Counted from the first letter of the stretch, positions 16,992 through 26,098 are shown. The stretch: DNA of 64,000 nucleotides from Pseudoalteromonas espejiana DSM 9414 (GCF_002221525.1 NZ_CP011029.1:715696-779695); one strand, 5' to 3'. Notes: generated by a model from the sequence alone, not told the origin. Numbers and translations are program-made.

Positions 16992-18359
16992 ATGAAACTG
17001 TTTACTCAAATGACAAAAGTAGCCCTTTTTGCTGCAAGCCTTAGCTTTGTAGGGACTAGTGTAGCGGCAGAGCCTATGGACTTAGACTCACTTTTAAAAA
17101 CCCTTGAAGAGGGTAAGTCTGCACAAAGCGTACAAAACAAACAACGTGAACAAGAGTTTGCAGCTCGTCAAAACGAGCAAGTACAAATGCTTAAAAACAC
17201 ACAAGCAAAGCGTAATCAAATGCTTGTTGAGTCTGAACGTTTAGAAACTCAGTTTGAAGAAAACGAAATTAAGCTTGCTAACTTAACCGATACATTGTCT
17301 AAACGTATGGGATCACTTAAAGAGCTATTTGGTGTACTACAACAAGTAGCAGGGGATTCAAGCAATAAGTTTGCAACCTCTGTGGTATCAGCCGAGATTG
17401 CTGGACGTAGTACATTTATGGATGAGCTGGCTCAAAAAATGGGTTCTACCTCAAAGCTTGCCTCTATCGAAGATATTGAAAAAGTGTGGTTTGAACTACA
17501 ACGTGAAATGACTGAGCAAGGTAAAGTAAGCCGCTTTAATACCGACGTAATTGTACAAGGTGGTGAAAAAGCACAGCAAGAAGTGGTACGTGTAGGTGCA
17601 TTTAACTTAATTTCTAACGGTAAATACCTAGAATTTAACCCAGTAACAAATACGCTAAGCGAGCTAAATCGTCAGCCGGTAGCACGTTTTACTGCAACAG
17701 CAGATGAGTTACAAAACACTAAAAACGGTGTAGTGCAGTTTGCACTTGACCCAACGGGTGGCTCAATTTTAGGTTTATTAGTGCAAGCGCCAGATACGCA
17801 AGAGCGTGTACACCAAGGTGGTACAGTTGGTTACGTTATTTTAGGTGTAGGTGTTATTGCTTTGCTTATCTCATTTGAACGCTTTTTCTCGTTAATGGTT
17901 ATGGGTGGAAAAATCCGTCGCCAACTTAAAGATGATGTAGCACGCGATGACAACCCACTAGGCCGCGTTATGAAAGTAAAAGATCAGTTCCCTGATGTTG
18001 CCCACGACACGCTAGAGCTTAAATTAAGCGAAGCTATTTTACGTGAAATGCCAAAAGTAACGCGTAATTTAACGCTTATTAAAATCATCTCGGTGGTGGC
18101 ACCGCTACTAGGTTTACTAGGTACAGTGACCGGTATGATCAACACCTTCCAAGCTATCACGTTGTTTGGTACAGGTGACCCTAAACTAATGGCTGGTGGT
18201 ATTTCACAAGCATTGGTAACAACGGTACTTGGCTTAGTTGTGGCTATTCCTACGGTATTTTTATACACCCTACTTAATACACGCGCTAAAAATATATTGC
18301 TTACTATTCAGGAGCAAAGCGCAGGTATTATCGCACAGCGAAGCGAGAAGGGAGCATAA
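16992..18359 (+). CDS. ttpC: TtpC-like MotA/TolQ/ExbB-family proton-channel protein
   Basis: This 455-residue protein has a signal peptide and a long periplasmic coiled coil (about residues 30-130, with KQREQEFAARQNEQVQ). Three membrane helices follow (about 278-297, 365-390 and 405-430) with the ExbB-family core LLGLLGTVTGMINTFQAITLFGTGDP and LVTTVLGLVVAIPTVFLYTLL. This is the layout of TtpC from the Vibrio TonB2 complex, which joins the inner-membrane proton-driven motor with TonB2, ExbB2 and ExbD2. It starts 11 bases after the DUF3450 gene and ends 3 bases before exbB. The large N-terminal extension distinguishes it from the plain ExbB encoded next. Confidence 0.87.
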   Translation: MKLFTQMTKVALFAASLSFVGTSVAAEPMDLDSLLKTLEEGKSAQSVQNKQREQEFAARQNEQVQMLKNTQAKRNQMLVESERLETQFEENEIKLANLTDTLSKRMGSLKELFGVLQQVAGDSSNKFATSVVSAEIAGRSTFMDELAQKMGSTSKLASIEDIEKVWFELQREMTEQGKVSRFNTDVIVQGGEKAQQEVVRVGAFNLISNGKYLEFNPVTNTLSELNRQPVARFTATADELQNTKNGVVQFALDPTGGSILGLLVQAPDTQERVHQGGTVGYVILGVGVIALLISFERFFSLMVMGGKIRRQLKDDVARDDNPLGRVMKVKDQFPDVAHDTLELKLSEAILREMPKVTRNLTLIKIISVVAPLLGLLGTVTGMINTFQAITLFGTGDPKLMAGGISQALVTTVLGLVVAIPTVFLYTLLNTRAKNILLTIQEQSAGIIAQRSEKGA

Positions 18360-18362
18360 ACC

Positions 18363-18890
18363 ATGGTGCTATTGATTGACTCAATCAATGCTATCCGTGA
18401 TTTTCTCGACACTGGTGGCCAAGTTCTCTTGGTCATCGGGGTGTTAATCTTCGCGATGTGGTTATTGATACTCGAGCGATTTATTTATTTTTTCAAAGGT
18501 TTTCGTAGTTACAAACAAAACGTAAAAGCGCAGTGGAAAAACCGTGCAGAGCGTAATAGCTGGAATGCAGAGCAAATACGCCAGGCGATGATATCCCGTG
18601 CGGGTATGCGCTTAAACACAAACCTTGCGTTAATTAACGTAATGGTAGCGCTTTGTCCGCTCCTTGGTCTATTAGGCACAGTAACCGGAATGATTGAAGT
18701 GTTTGATGTTATGGCAATTACAGGTACGGGTAGTGCGCGCTCAATGGCATCAGGTGTTTCTAAGGCAACTATTCCTACTATGGCAGGCATGGTTGGCGCA
18801 CTTTCGGGTGTATTTGCCTCTACGTTTTTACAACGCAGAGCTAAGCGCGAAGTTGAACTACTTGAAGACAACATGGTTTTAGACCACTAA
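18363..18890 (+). CDS. exbB: ExbB-type biopolymer transport protein
   Basis: This 175-residue inner-membrane protein of the MotA/TolQ/ExbB family has TM1 at about residues 17-37 (VLLVIGVLIFAMWLLILERFIYFF). The paired helices carry LINVMVALCPLLGLLGTVTGMIEVFDVMAITGTG and VSKATIPTMAGMVGALSGVFASTFLQRRA. These helices line the proton path that powers TonB. It is the short partner of the TtpC-like protein and matches ExbB2 of Vibrio in size. Its start is 3 bases after the ttpC stop. A hairpin without a U-run separates it from exbD. Confidence 0.9.
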   Translation: MVLLIDSINAIRDFLDTGGQVLLVIGVLIFAMWLLILERFIYFFKGFRSYKQNVKAQWKNRAERNSWNAEQIRQAMISRAGMRLNTNLALINVMVALCPLLGLLGTVTGMIEVFDVMAITGTGSARSMASGVSKATIPTMAGMVGALSGVFASTFLQRRAKREVELLEDNMVLDH

Positions 18891-18900
18891 ATAAATATAG

Positions 18901-18928
18901 ATAAGCGGCTCACTTTAACGCCGCTTAT
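18901..18928 (+). other. Intercistronic hairpin between exbB and exbD
   Basis: ATAAGCGGC and GCCGCTTAT form a perfect 9-bp stem around a 10-base loop, followed closely by the exbD ribosome-binding site (TAGGAG at 18930). It lacks a U-run, so it is more likely an RNA-stability or processing element than a terminator. Confidence 0.5.
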
Positions 18929-18943
18929 CCTAGGAGAATAAAA

Positions 18944-19357
18944 ATGAGAGCCCCGTTAGGAAACCTATTACAAGAAGACGAAGCAGAAGAAATTAATATG
19001 ACCCCAATGTTAGACGTTGTATTTATTATGCTTATTTTCTTTATCGTTACTGCATCATTTGTAAAAGAAGCTGGTATTGATGTAAACCGACCAGAAGCAG
19101 CCACAGCGGTTAAAAAAGAGCGTGCAAATATCTTAGTTGCGATTTCAGACAAAGGTGAAATTTGGATTAATAAACGCCAAATTGATGTTCGCGCTGTGCA
19201 AGCGAATATTGAGCGCTTAAAAGCTGAAAACCCACAAGGGAGCGTGGTTATTCAAGCCGACAAAAAAGCCACCACTGATATGTTAATTAAGGTAATGGAT
19301 GCGTCGCGCGCTGCAGGTGCGTTTGATGTATCTATTGCTGCTCAAGATGCGTCGTAA
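18944..19357 (+). CDS. exbD: ExbD/TolR-type biopolymer transport protein
   Basis: This 137-residue protein has one N-terminal membrane helix. It carries the ExbD hallmark NMTPMLDVVFIMLIFFIVTASF (about residues 18-39), with the membrane-embedded Asp that takes up protons. The rest is the periplasmic domain (ILVAISDKGEIWINKRQID, VVIQADKKATTDMLIKVMDASRAAG). It works with ExbB and TtpC to energise TonB. AGGAG lies 9 bases before the ATG, and tonB begins about 10 bases after the stop. Nothing in the sequence looks altered. Confidence 0.92.
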   Translation: MRAPLGNLLQEDEAEEINMTPMLDVVFIMLIFFIVTASFVKEAGIDVNRPEAATAVKKERANILVAISDKGEIWINKRQIDVRAVQANIERLKAENPQGSVVIQADKKATTDMLIKVMDASRAAGAFDVSIAAQDAS

Positions 19358-19366
19358 GGGTTAGTT

Positions 19367-19975
19367 ATGTTGCGATATTTAGTTGCATTAGTTGTAGCCG
19401 GTGTAGTGACCTTTATGCTGTTTTTAGGCATGCAGGCACTTATCACCGGTGGTGAAGGTGCTATGTCGGAGCCAGTAAAAGGTAACGTTTTAGATTTTGT
19501 ACGTTTGAAAAAAGAAGAAACAGTACAAAAAAAAGAACGTAAACCGCAAAAGCCACCCACACCAAAAGAGCCACCGCCGCCAATGGAATCACCACAAATG
19601 CAAAGTAGTGATACAGCGGCAAACGCAAATAATTTCGACTTTGGCGCCAATGTAGATGCCGATGTGAACTTATCAGGCGGCTTAGCGCTTGAAACAAGCG
19701 ACGGCGAATACCTACCCATTGTTAAAGTAGCGCCTGTATATCCGCGTCGTGCGTTATCTCGCGGTATTGAAGGCTATGTGATTGTTGAATTTACAGTGAC
19801 TAAGCAAGGCACAGTGCGCGACCCTCAGGTTGTAAAAGCAGTTCCCGAGTCACTATTTGATAGAGCAGCGATGGATGCAGCCCTTAAATTTAAATATAAA
19901 CCGCGCGTAGTAAATGGTGAAGCCGTTGAAGTGGCGGGTGTTCAAAACAAAATATCTTTCCAAATTAATGGTTAA
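19367..19975 (+). CDS. tonB: Energy transducer TonB (short TonB2 type)
   Basis: This 202-residue TonB has an N-terminal membrane anchor (residues 2-26, YLVALVVAGVVTFMLFLGMQ) and a Pro/Lys-rich spacer (about 50-75, KPQKPPTPKEPPPPMESP). Its C-terminal domain contains VAPVYPRRALSRGIEGYVIVEFTVTKQGTVRDPQVV and AALKFKYKPRVVNG. The YP motif and final beta strand contact TonB boxes of outer-membrane receptors. The spacer is short, as in TonB2 proteins of Vibrio. Two TonB-dependent receptors in the window could be its clients, one of them directly downstream. Confidence 0.92.
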   Translation: MLRYLVALVVAGVVTFMLFLGMQALITGGEGAMSEPVKGNVLDFVRLKKEETVQKKERKPQKPPTPKEPPPPMESPQMQSSDTAANANNFDFGANVDADVNLSGGLALETSDGEYLPIVKVAPVYPRRALSRGIEGYVIVEFTVTKQGTVRDPQVVKAVPESLFDRAAMDAALKFKYKPRVVNGEAVEVAGVQNKISFQING

Positions 19976-20008
19976 CTTATCTTAATTGGATTAAATAGCG
20001 AGGCGATT

Positions 20009-21331
20009 ATGAAATTACTACCTACAGCTAAATTTTTAAACATAACGTTATTTTGCACTGCCGCATTGAGTGCAAGTGTTGTTGTGCCAAGTACATTAAG
20101 CCTAGTGCCAGGGCTAAACGTAGCCACTGCACATGCAGAGCAAAAAACAAAGCGTGTACCCGCACTGCGTGAAAAGGTTTATAGCCAGCTTGCTCGAGCG
20201 CAAAAACTCGCTGACGATGGCGATGTTAAAGCAGGCCTTGAAGCGCTTAATAGCATTGAAGAGCGAGCTTCAAGCATGAACTCGTACGAAATTGCAATGA
20301 TGCATAATTTTTACGGCTTTATTTATTACAACGAAAACGACCTACCTAAAGCCATTGCCTCGTTTGAAAAAGTAGTTGCAGAGGAAGTCATTCCTGAGTC
20401 ACTTCGTTTAAGCACTACATTTAGCTTAGCGCAATTGGCAATGGCCAATAGTGACTATAAAAAGGTAATTGCGTTTTTAGATAAATGGGATTCAATAAAT
20501 ACTAAACCTAAAACAGAAGGTTACTATTTATTAAGAGCACAAACGTATTATCAGCTAAAAGATTACCAAAAAGGGCTGGAGTATATTACTCAAGTTATTT
20601 CACTAAGTGACAGCGAAGGTAAAACCCCTAAAGAAAACTGGCTAGTATTACAACGTGCTATGTACTACTCACTTAATCAAACTGACAAAGTAGTCGCTGT
20701 ACTTGAACGTATGGTAAAGCTATATAATAAGCCTGAGTATTGGGTTCAGCTAGCTGGAATGTATGGCGAAACGGGCAAAGAAAAACAACAATTAGCAGTG
20801 ATTGAATCAGCTTATCAACAAGGTTTTGTAACTTCTAAGTCTGATTTACGCCAGCTTGCTCAAGTTTATTTATACAATGGCTTAGCGTTTAAAGCTGCAG
20901 TTGTTATGAGCGAAGCTATTGATAAAGGTATTGCTGACAAAACAGCAAAAAACTACGCGTTTGTAGCCGAGGCAATGATTCAAGCGAAAGAAGATGAAAA
21001 ATCTATTACCTACTTTGCAAAAGCGGCTGATTTATCAGAGCACGGTAAATACGAACAACGCCTAGCAGAAGTGTTTGTTAACACAGAGCAATATGAAGAA
21101 GCCGCCGATGCTGCACGTAAAGCACTAGATAAAGGCGGTCTTGATTTTGAATCAAATGCATTTGTTGCCTTAGGTATGGCTCAGTACAACATGCAAAATT
21201 TTGATGCGTCAATTTTAGCGTTTGAGCAGGCAGAAAAACATAAAAAATCTCAGCGTTTAGCACAGCAGTGGATCAAATATGTAAAGCGTGAAAAAGTGCA
21301 TGCAGAAACTCTCAAAACAGCTTTATTTTAA
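20009..21331 (+). CDS. TPR-repeat protein of the TonB2-type cluster
   Basis: This 440-residue exported protein has a signal-like N-terminus (AALSASVVVPSTLSLVPGLNVATAHA, then EQK) followed by at least seven tetratricopeptide-like helix pairs. Examples are MHNFYGFIYYNENDLPKAIASFEKVV, YYLLRAQTYYQLKDYQKGLEYI and VALGMAQYNMQNFDASILAFEQAEK. A TPR gene also closes the TonB2 cluster of Vibrio. It is presumed to scaffold the transport complex in the periplasm. It starts 33 bases after tonB and ends before a strong terminator, so it is the last gene of the operon. Confidence 0.85.
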   Translation: MKLLPTAKFLNITLFCTAALSASVVVPSTLSLVPGLNVATAHAEQKTKRVPALREKVYSQLARAQKLADDGDVKAGLEALNSIEERASSMNSYEIAMMHNFYGFIYYNENDLPKAIASFEKVVAEEVIPESLRLSTTFSLAQLAMANSDYKKVIAFLDKWDSINTKPKTEGYYLLRAQTYYQLKDYQKGLEYITQVISLSDSEGKTPKENWLVLQRAMYYSLNQTDKVVAVLERMVKLYNKPEYWVQLAGMYGETGKEKQQLAVIESAYQQGFVTSKSDLRQLAQVYLYNGLAFKAAVVMSEAIDKGIADKTAKNYAFVAEAMIQAKEDEKSITYFAKAADLSEHGKYEQRLAEVFVNTEQYEEAADAARKALDKGGLDFESNAFVALGMAQYNMQNFDASILAFEQAEKHKKSQRLAQQWIKYVKREKVHAETLKTALF

Positions 21332-21394
21332 ATTTTAAAGCGCTTTACTCATTGAAAAGTAACGCGTGTAAAACCATTTCATAATCGCAACACC

Positions 21395-21419
21395 AAAACC
21401 GCCTCAGGGCGGTTTTTTT
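21395..21419 (+). terminator. Intrinsic terminator closing the TonB2-type operon
   Basis: AAAACCGCC and GGCGGTTTTTTT pair around a 4-base loop and end in a seven-T run. Confidence 0.88.
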
Positions 21420-21463
21420 CGTCGTTAAAACTATTTAAGCCGTTGATTTTAAGTTGGTTACCA

Positions 21464-21503
21464 TTGTCATCTTATGGTTATCAAACTGTAACTACTTTGT
21501 CAT
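21464..21503 (+). promoter_or_regulatory. Pho-box-like array of four 11-bp-spaced half-sites
   Basis: Heptamers resembling the PhoB half-site CTGTCAT begin at 21464 (TTGTCAT), 21475 (TGGTTAT), 21486 (CTGTAAC) and 21497 (TTGTCAT), exactly 11 bases apart. Two copies match at 6/7 and the others are weaker. This is the geometry of tandem PhoB binding. It lies about 130 bases before the beta-helix lipoprotein gene. Confidence 0.55.
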
Positions 21504-21633
21504 AAGTCTCCCGTATTGTACTTCGTATTCGATAACTCAAGTGACCTTAATGCATGAGTATCGTGCCTTAAAGTGACTTAAGTTATTACTTAAAGCGCTA
21601 ACACAATAATTAAATACTTTTACGGAGTGAACA

Positions 21634-23241
21634 ATGAAATTATCTGGCTTATTCAAAATCAGCTTAGTGGCTACAGCAATAACATTGGCTGGTTGTGGCG
21701 GTGGTGATATTAACGTTACACCTACAACAGTTGATAACAGTGTAGACAATTCAGTGACTAACCCAGGTGGTGATAATGGTGGCGATACAATAAGTTGCGC
21801 CACATACACATTAGATGGGGCTACATTTACAGGTGAAGCAGAAGGCGTTAACTGTTTATACAGCCAAGCATTTGCAAGTAATGCAAAAGAAATTACTAGC
21901 TCTTTTGTTATCCCTGCGCTAGACGATGGCGGTGCTCATGTATTTGAAGGTGCTTTATTTATAGGTGACGATGTAGACACATCTACTGGTGCTACTATTG
22001 ATGTTAATGGCCCAACATTATCTATTGAAGCAGGCGCTACCATTGCGTTTACCAAGCCAGAGAGTTTTATTCGTATTGCACGCGGAGCAAATATTGAAGC
22101 AATTGGTGAAGTAGATAAGCCAATTATTTTCACAAGTATCAAAGAAGTTGATGGTGATGATTCAACAACCGCTCAAATTGGGGATTGGGGTGGTGTTCAG
22201 GTAAATGGACGTGGCCATTCTATTCGTTGTACAGCGACAGCAGCGGCACAAGATATGTGTAACCACTCAGCTGAAGGTATTGTATCTTATTACGGTGGTA
22301 ATGACCCGCAAGATAGTAGCGGTATTCTTAAGCATATTGTTATTAAGTATGCAGGATTTGGTGTTGAAGGTGATGAGCTAAATGGTTTAACACTAAATGC
22401 TGTTGGCTCAGGCACAATAATTGATTATGTGCATGTACATAATGGTTTTGATGATGGGATAGAGCTTTTTGGTGGAAGCGTTAACCTTAAACACATTGTT
22501 GTTACTGATACAGGCGATGATGGTATTGACTGGGATGAGGGTTGGAAAGGCTATGGACAGTACATTCTTGTCCGTTCAAATGAATATGGAAATCATGGTT
22601 TTGAAACAGATGGCGCAAAAGTTGATCCATTATCTGCAGACGCACAAGATTTAGTAACGACTGTTTCTAACCCAACTATTGCTAATGCAACCGTTGTTAC
22701 TACTGGTGACCAAGGTGCTGAAGGGCGTCGTACTGGTGCCGGTATGGAAATGAAAGAATGGGGTAAAGCGCAATTAGCTAACATGTTGTTTGTAAACTCA
22801 TCATCTGTAGATGGTGCTGGCTGTTTTGATTTATATAATGAAAAAGATAAATCAGGAGATGCTGGTGTGCATGCCAATGCAAACAACGGTGATATCGCAT
22901 TTATGAGTTCAATATTTGCGTGTGGTAAGAATTTTGAAAACGCAAATACTCCTTTAACTGGTGCGTTAGCAAGCTTTGATATCAATACCTGGTTTACTGG
23001 TGGCGAAAATAACCAACTGATTGGTTTTGTTGATTTTGCAAATGTGCTTGGTGCTGATGGTGTTTCAACTGCAGCAACTATTACAGATTCACAAGGTGCT
23101 GCGGTAGCTACAACAGCGAAAGACATGAGTGAAGTTGACACTTTCTTTACTAACGCAGGCTACATTGGTGCACTTAAAGAAGGTGAATCAAGTGAATGGG
23201 CTGATTTTGTAGCTGCATCTTTACAACGCGCTAGTAATTAA
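21634..23241 (+). CDS. Beta-helix-like surface or periplasmic lipoprotein
   Basis: This 535-residue lipoprotein has a lipobox (ITLAGC, then GGGDINV) and a Thr/Asn/Asp-rich linker. The body shows repeating short strands of right-handed parallel beta-helix type (GATIDVNGPTLSIEAGATIAF, IIDYVHVHNGFDDGIELFGGSVNLKHIVVTDTGDDGIDWDEG). The DDGID/DDGIE turns could bind calcium. No catalytic motif is recognised, and its molecular function is unknown. It lies directly before a large TonB receptor and behind a Pho-box-like array, so capture of a phosphorus-containing ligand for that receptor is a reasonable inference. Rejected alternatives are pectate-lyase-like enzymes, whose active-site residues I cannot place. 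Confidence 0.72.
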   Translation: MKLSGLFKISLVATAITLAGCGGGDINVTPTTVDNSVDNSVTNPGGDNGGDTISCATYTLDGATFTGEAEGVNCLYSQAFASNAKEITSSFVIPALDDGGAHVFEGALFIGDDVDTSTGATIDVNGPTLSIEAGATIAFTKPESFIRIARGANIEAIGEVDKPIIFTSIKEVDGDDSTTAQIGDWGGVQVNGRGHSIRCTATAAAQDMCNHSAEGIVSYYGGNDPQDSSGILKHIVIKYAGFGVEGDELNGLTLNAVGSGTIIDYVHVHNGFDDGIELFGGSVNLKHIVVTDTGDDGIDWDEGWKGYGQYILVRSNEYGNHGFETDGAKVDPLSADAQDLVTTVSNPTIANATVVTTGDQGAEGRRTGAGMEMKEWGKAQLANMLFVNSSSVDGAGCFDLYNEKDKSGDAGVHANANNGDIAFMSSIFACGKNFENANTPLTGALASFDINTWFTGGENNQLIGFVDFANVLGADGVSTAATITDSQGAAVATTAKDMSEVDTFFTNAGYIGALKEGESSEWADFVAASLQRASN

Positions 23242-23261
23242 TCTAGACCGGCTCTAATTAT

Positions 23262-23285
23262 AAGGCGCTATGGCGCCTTTTTTAA
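23262..23285 (+). terminator. Terminator-like hairpin between lipoprotein and receptor genes
   Basis: AAGGCGC-TATG-GCGCCTT is followed by TTTT. Placed between the two genes of a likely operon, it may attenuate receptor expression relative to the lipoprotein. Confidence 0.7.
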
Positions 23286-23313
23286 GGGAATTTTAGGTTT
23301 AGAGGATATAAAT

Positions 23314-26037
23314 ATGAAACATCAAAAGCAGTTTAAAACTAATCTAATAACGTTATCTCTGCTCTCCCTTTTTTCTTCATTTAATTCTTTCGCTGAACAG
23401 GCACAAGAAATAATCAATGAAGAAGCGATAGAAGAAGTTGTTGCAACAGGTACACGCCTTAAAGGCAGTGCTAGTGCCGTAATTGATGAACGTAAAAACC
23501 AGGCATTTGTTGCTGATATAATGGGTTCAGAGCAAATATCTAGAACAGGTGATAGCGATGCCGCTTCTGCACTTCGCCGTGTTACAGGCTTATCGTTAGT
23601 TAACGATAAGTTTATTTATGTACGCGGTTTAGGTGAGCGTTACTCAAGCGTGCGTTTAAATGGCGCGGTTGTTCCAAGCCCAGATCTGACTCGAAATGTA
23701 ATTCCACTTGATATTTTCCCATCAAGTATTATTGAATCTTTAGCTGTTCAAAAAGCCTATTCGCCTAATATGCCTGCGGCTTTTGGTGGTGGTGACGTTA
23801 ATATCAGAACTAAAAGCATTCCAAGTGATACTTTATTTAAAATTGAGATTGGTGCTAGCTATAAAGATACAAACGATGAAGGCTACACATACAATGGTGG
23901 CAGTGACGACTGGTTAGGTAAAGATGATGGTACACGCGCATTACCAGGAGCCGTTAAAACGGCGCTCAATACCTATATCAATGGCTTGTCTGATATCTCA
24001 TACAGAAATATAAGAGATGTCGAGTCAAGACGTCAGGGGGCTGATATTGGTCAAGCAGCTGCAATAGACTTAAATAAAAGTTTATCAAAAGCACTACCAA
24101 GAGATTTTGGTTTAGAAAAAGAAAGCTTAAACCCTGATGCAGGCATTAAAGCTGTTTATGGCGACCGATTTGATAACTTATTTGGCCTAGACGGATCTTT
24201 TGGTTTTTTAGCATCAGTTGCTTATGAAAATGAATGGTCTAATGCAGAGAAGTTTAGCGCAGTACTTTCATCTGTTGACGCATCTGAATCTGAATGTTCA
24301 AAAGATGACTTTACTTGTTACTCTGCTACAGAGAAAGAAGTATCAACCAAGCATAATATAAAATTAAATAGCTCTCTAAATTTAGGTTATAAAATTGGTG
24401 GCCATGATTTAACAGCTACCTATATGATGCTACGAGATACTGAAGATGAAGCTTCTGTTGCGCTTTACCAAGAGCCTTCAAAGTCATTAAGCATTGATGC
24501 TGGGCAATTACAGCGAAGCCACTTAACCTCTTTTGAAGAACGGGAACTTGAAATACTTCAACTTCGTGGAATGCATAATTTAGAGTGGAGTTTTCTTGAA
24601 GGTGTTGGTGTAGATTGGCAGTACACTGATTCAACAGCGACGACGAGTATACCTGGCGAGCTTGAAGTAACGGTGCGTGATGAGTACGCCGATGGCGAAT
24701 ATCAACGTACTTTTTATAATGGTAGCTTAGGTGGCAACCCTTATTTGTATCGATTTGTTGAGCTAGAAGACGATGTAGAAAACTGGGGCGTTAATATTAA
24801 CAAAGTTTTTTACTTTGATAACGCCGAAGTTGAAATTGCGGGTGGCGGCTATTTTGTTGAAAAAACGCGTGATTATCGCACAGACTTTTTTAACTATCGT
24901 TTTAGCCAAACACAGTCTTTAGATTTAGCACAAAGTGAAGAAGAAGCGCTGTCAATTGGTAGTTTCTTTGCAAATGATGCTGTGATCGATTCAACGGATG
25001 TAGAGTTATTGTTTCAAGAACCTACAGCCGATGATTACTTAGCAGCGCAAATGATTGATGCTTATTACGGCTCTTTTGATATCACTTTTGCTCAAGATTG
25101 GCGTTTAAGTGGTGGTGTGCGTTACGAGGACTTCCGCCAAGTTGCTCTCGCTTTTTCTCGCTCAGCATTCGATCCTGCTTTATTGGCCGATAAATTAAGT
25201 GCAGATGCGATAAAACAAGCAAGTGTGATGGAAGATGAGTATTTTACTTCATTATCCATGACATATAGTCAGCAGTCGTACCAGGTTCGTTTTGGTTATG
25301 GCAGCACGGTTGTTCGTCCTGACTTGCGTGAGCTAAGCCCTGTTCAATTCCAAGATCCGTTGACCGGTTATCGAACGCTTGGTAATCCATTCTTAGAATC
25401 TAGTTACCTAGATAACTTTGATGCACGTATCGAATTTTATATGGACAATGGTGATAACTACTCAGTTGGCGCATTCTATAAAGATATAGATAACCCAATC
25501 GAAGCATTATTAACCGAAAGTGACGGCCGTTTTACGCTGCAGTTTGACAATGCAGATACAGCCTATGTTTACGGTATAGAAGCTGAATGGTTAACTGAGT
25601 TGCATAGTGATTTATTAGGAGGTGCTTTTTTTACTTCTGGTAATTTAACGTTTAGTGATTCAGAAGTTGAAATTGCACAAGAGCAGCGCGCCGACCTTAC
25701 TAATCTAAAGCGACGTATGACTGGCCACTCAAAGTATGTTGCCAACTTACAATTGAATTACGATTCGCATGATGGCATGCACCAAGCTTCAGTTATTTAT
25801 AACGTATTTGGTGACCGTATTTTAGCTGCGGGTGTTAACAACTTTGATGACGCTTACGAACAACCTTTAAACTCGTTAGACATGGTTTATAGTTACTACC
25901 CAACGTTCAATACTACATTAACACTTAAAGTGAAAAATATGTTGGGACAAAACTTTGAAGTAGAACAAAATGATGTGTTAATTCGTTCTCAAGAAACGCC
26001 TAGAGAGCTGAGTTTAAGCTTTAGTTATGAGTTTTAA
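23314..26037 (+). CDS. Large TonB-dependent receptor
   Basis: This 907-residue outer-membrane receptor has a signal peptide to about residue 27 (LFSSFNSFA, then EQ) and a TonB-box-like EEVVATGTR. Its plug domain (about 60-170) contains SDAASALRRVTGLSLVNDKFIYVRGLGERYSSVRLNGAVVPSPD and AAFGGGDVNIRTK. The barrel ends in LSLSFSYEF with terminal Phe. The IYVRGLGERYSS plug type is common in marine and Xanthomonas-like receptors for sugars or organophosphorus compounds, but the ligand cannot be read from sequence. It follows the lipoprotein gene after 70 bases, and a likely energy source, the TonB2-type system, lies just upstream. Confidence 0.87.
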   Translation: MKHQKQFKTNLITLSLLSLFSSFNSFAEQAQEIINEEAIEEVVATGTRLKGSASAVIDERKNQAFVADIMGSEQISRTGDSDAASALRRVTGLSLVNDKFIYVRGLGERYSSVRLNGAVVPSPDLTRNVIPLDIFPSSIIESLAVQKAYSPNMPAAFGGGDVNIRTKSIPSDTLFKIEIGASYKDTNDEGYTYNGGSDDWLGKDDGTRALPGAVKTALNTYINGLSDISYRNIRDVESRRQGADIGQAAAIDLNKSLSKALPRDFGLEKESLNPDAGIKAVYGDRFDNLFGLDGSFGFLASVAYENEWSNAEKFSAVLSSVDASESECSKDDFTCYSATEKEVSTKHNIKLNSSLNLGYKIGGHDLTATYMMLRDTEDEASVALYQEPSKSLSIDAGQLQRSHLTSFEERELEILQLRGMHNLEWSFLEGVGVDWQYTDSTATTSIPGELEVTVRDEYADGEYQRTFYNGSLGGNPYLYRFVELEDDVENWGVNINKVFYFDNAEVEIAGGGYFVEKTRDYRTDFFNYRFSQTQSLDLAQSEEEALSIGSFFANDAVIDSTDVELLFQEPTADDYLAAQMIDAYYGSFDITFAQDWRLSGGVRYEDFRQVALAFSRSAFDPALLADKLSADAIKQASVMEDEYFTSLSMTYSQQSYQVRFGYGSTVVRPDLRELSPVQFQDPLTGYRTLGNPFLESSYLDNFDARIEFYMDNGDNYSVGAFYKDIDNPIEALLTESDGRFTLQFDNADTAYVYGIEAEWLTELHSDLLGGAFFTSGNLTFSDSEVEIAQEQRADLTNLKRRMTGHSKYVANLQLNYDSHDGMHQASVIYNVFGDRILAAGVNNFDDAYEQPLNSLDMVYSYYPTFNTTLTLKVKNMLGQNFEVEQNDVLIRSQETPRELSLSFSYEF

Positions 26038-26072
26038 ACCCCTCGAACGACTAAAATAAGCCGTTTCAACCT

Positions 26073-26098
26073 AGCCCTGCCATATGCAGGGCTTTTTA
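26073..26098 (+). terminator. Intrinsic terminator after the large receptor
   Basis: AGCCCTG and CAGGGCT pair around a CATATG-containing loop, followed by TTTT. Nothing else is visible in the roughly 270 bases before the next gene. Confidence 0.82.

Noticed and set aside
21634..23241. Polysaccharide lyase function for the beta-helix lipoprotein
   Set aside because: The helix-like repeats are present, but I could not place the calcium and Arg/Lys residues of a pectate-lyase site. No sugar-degrading neighbours exist.
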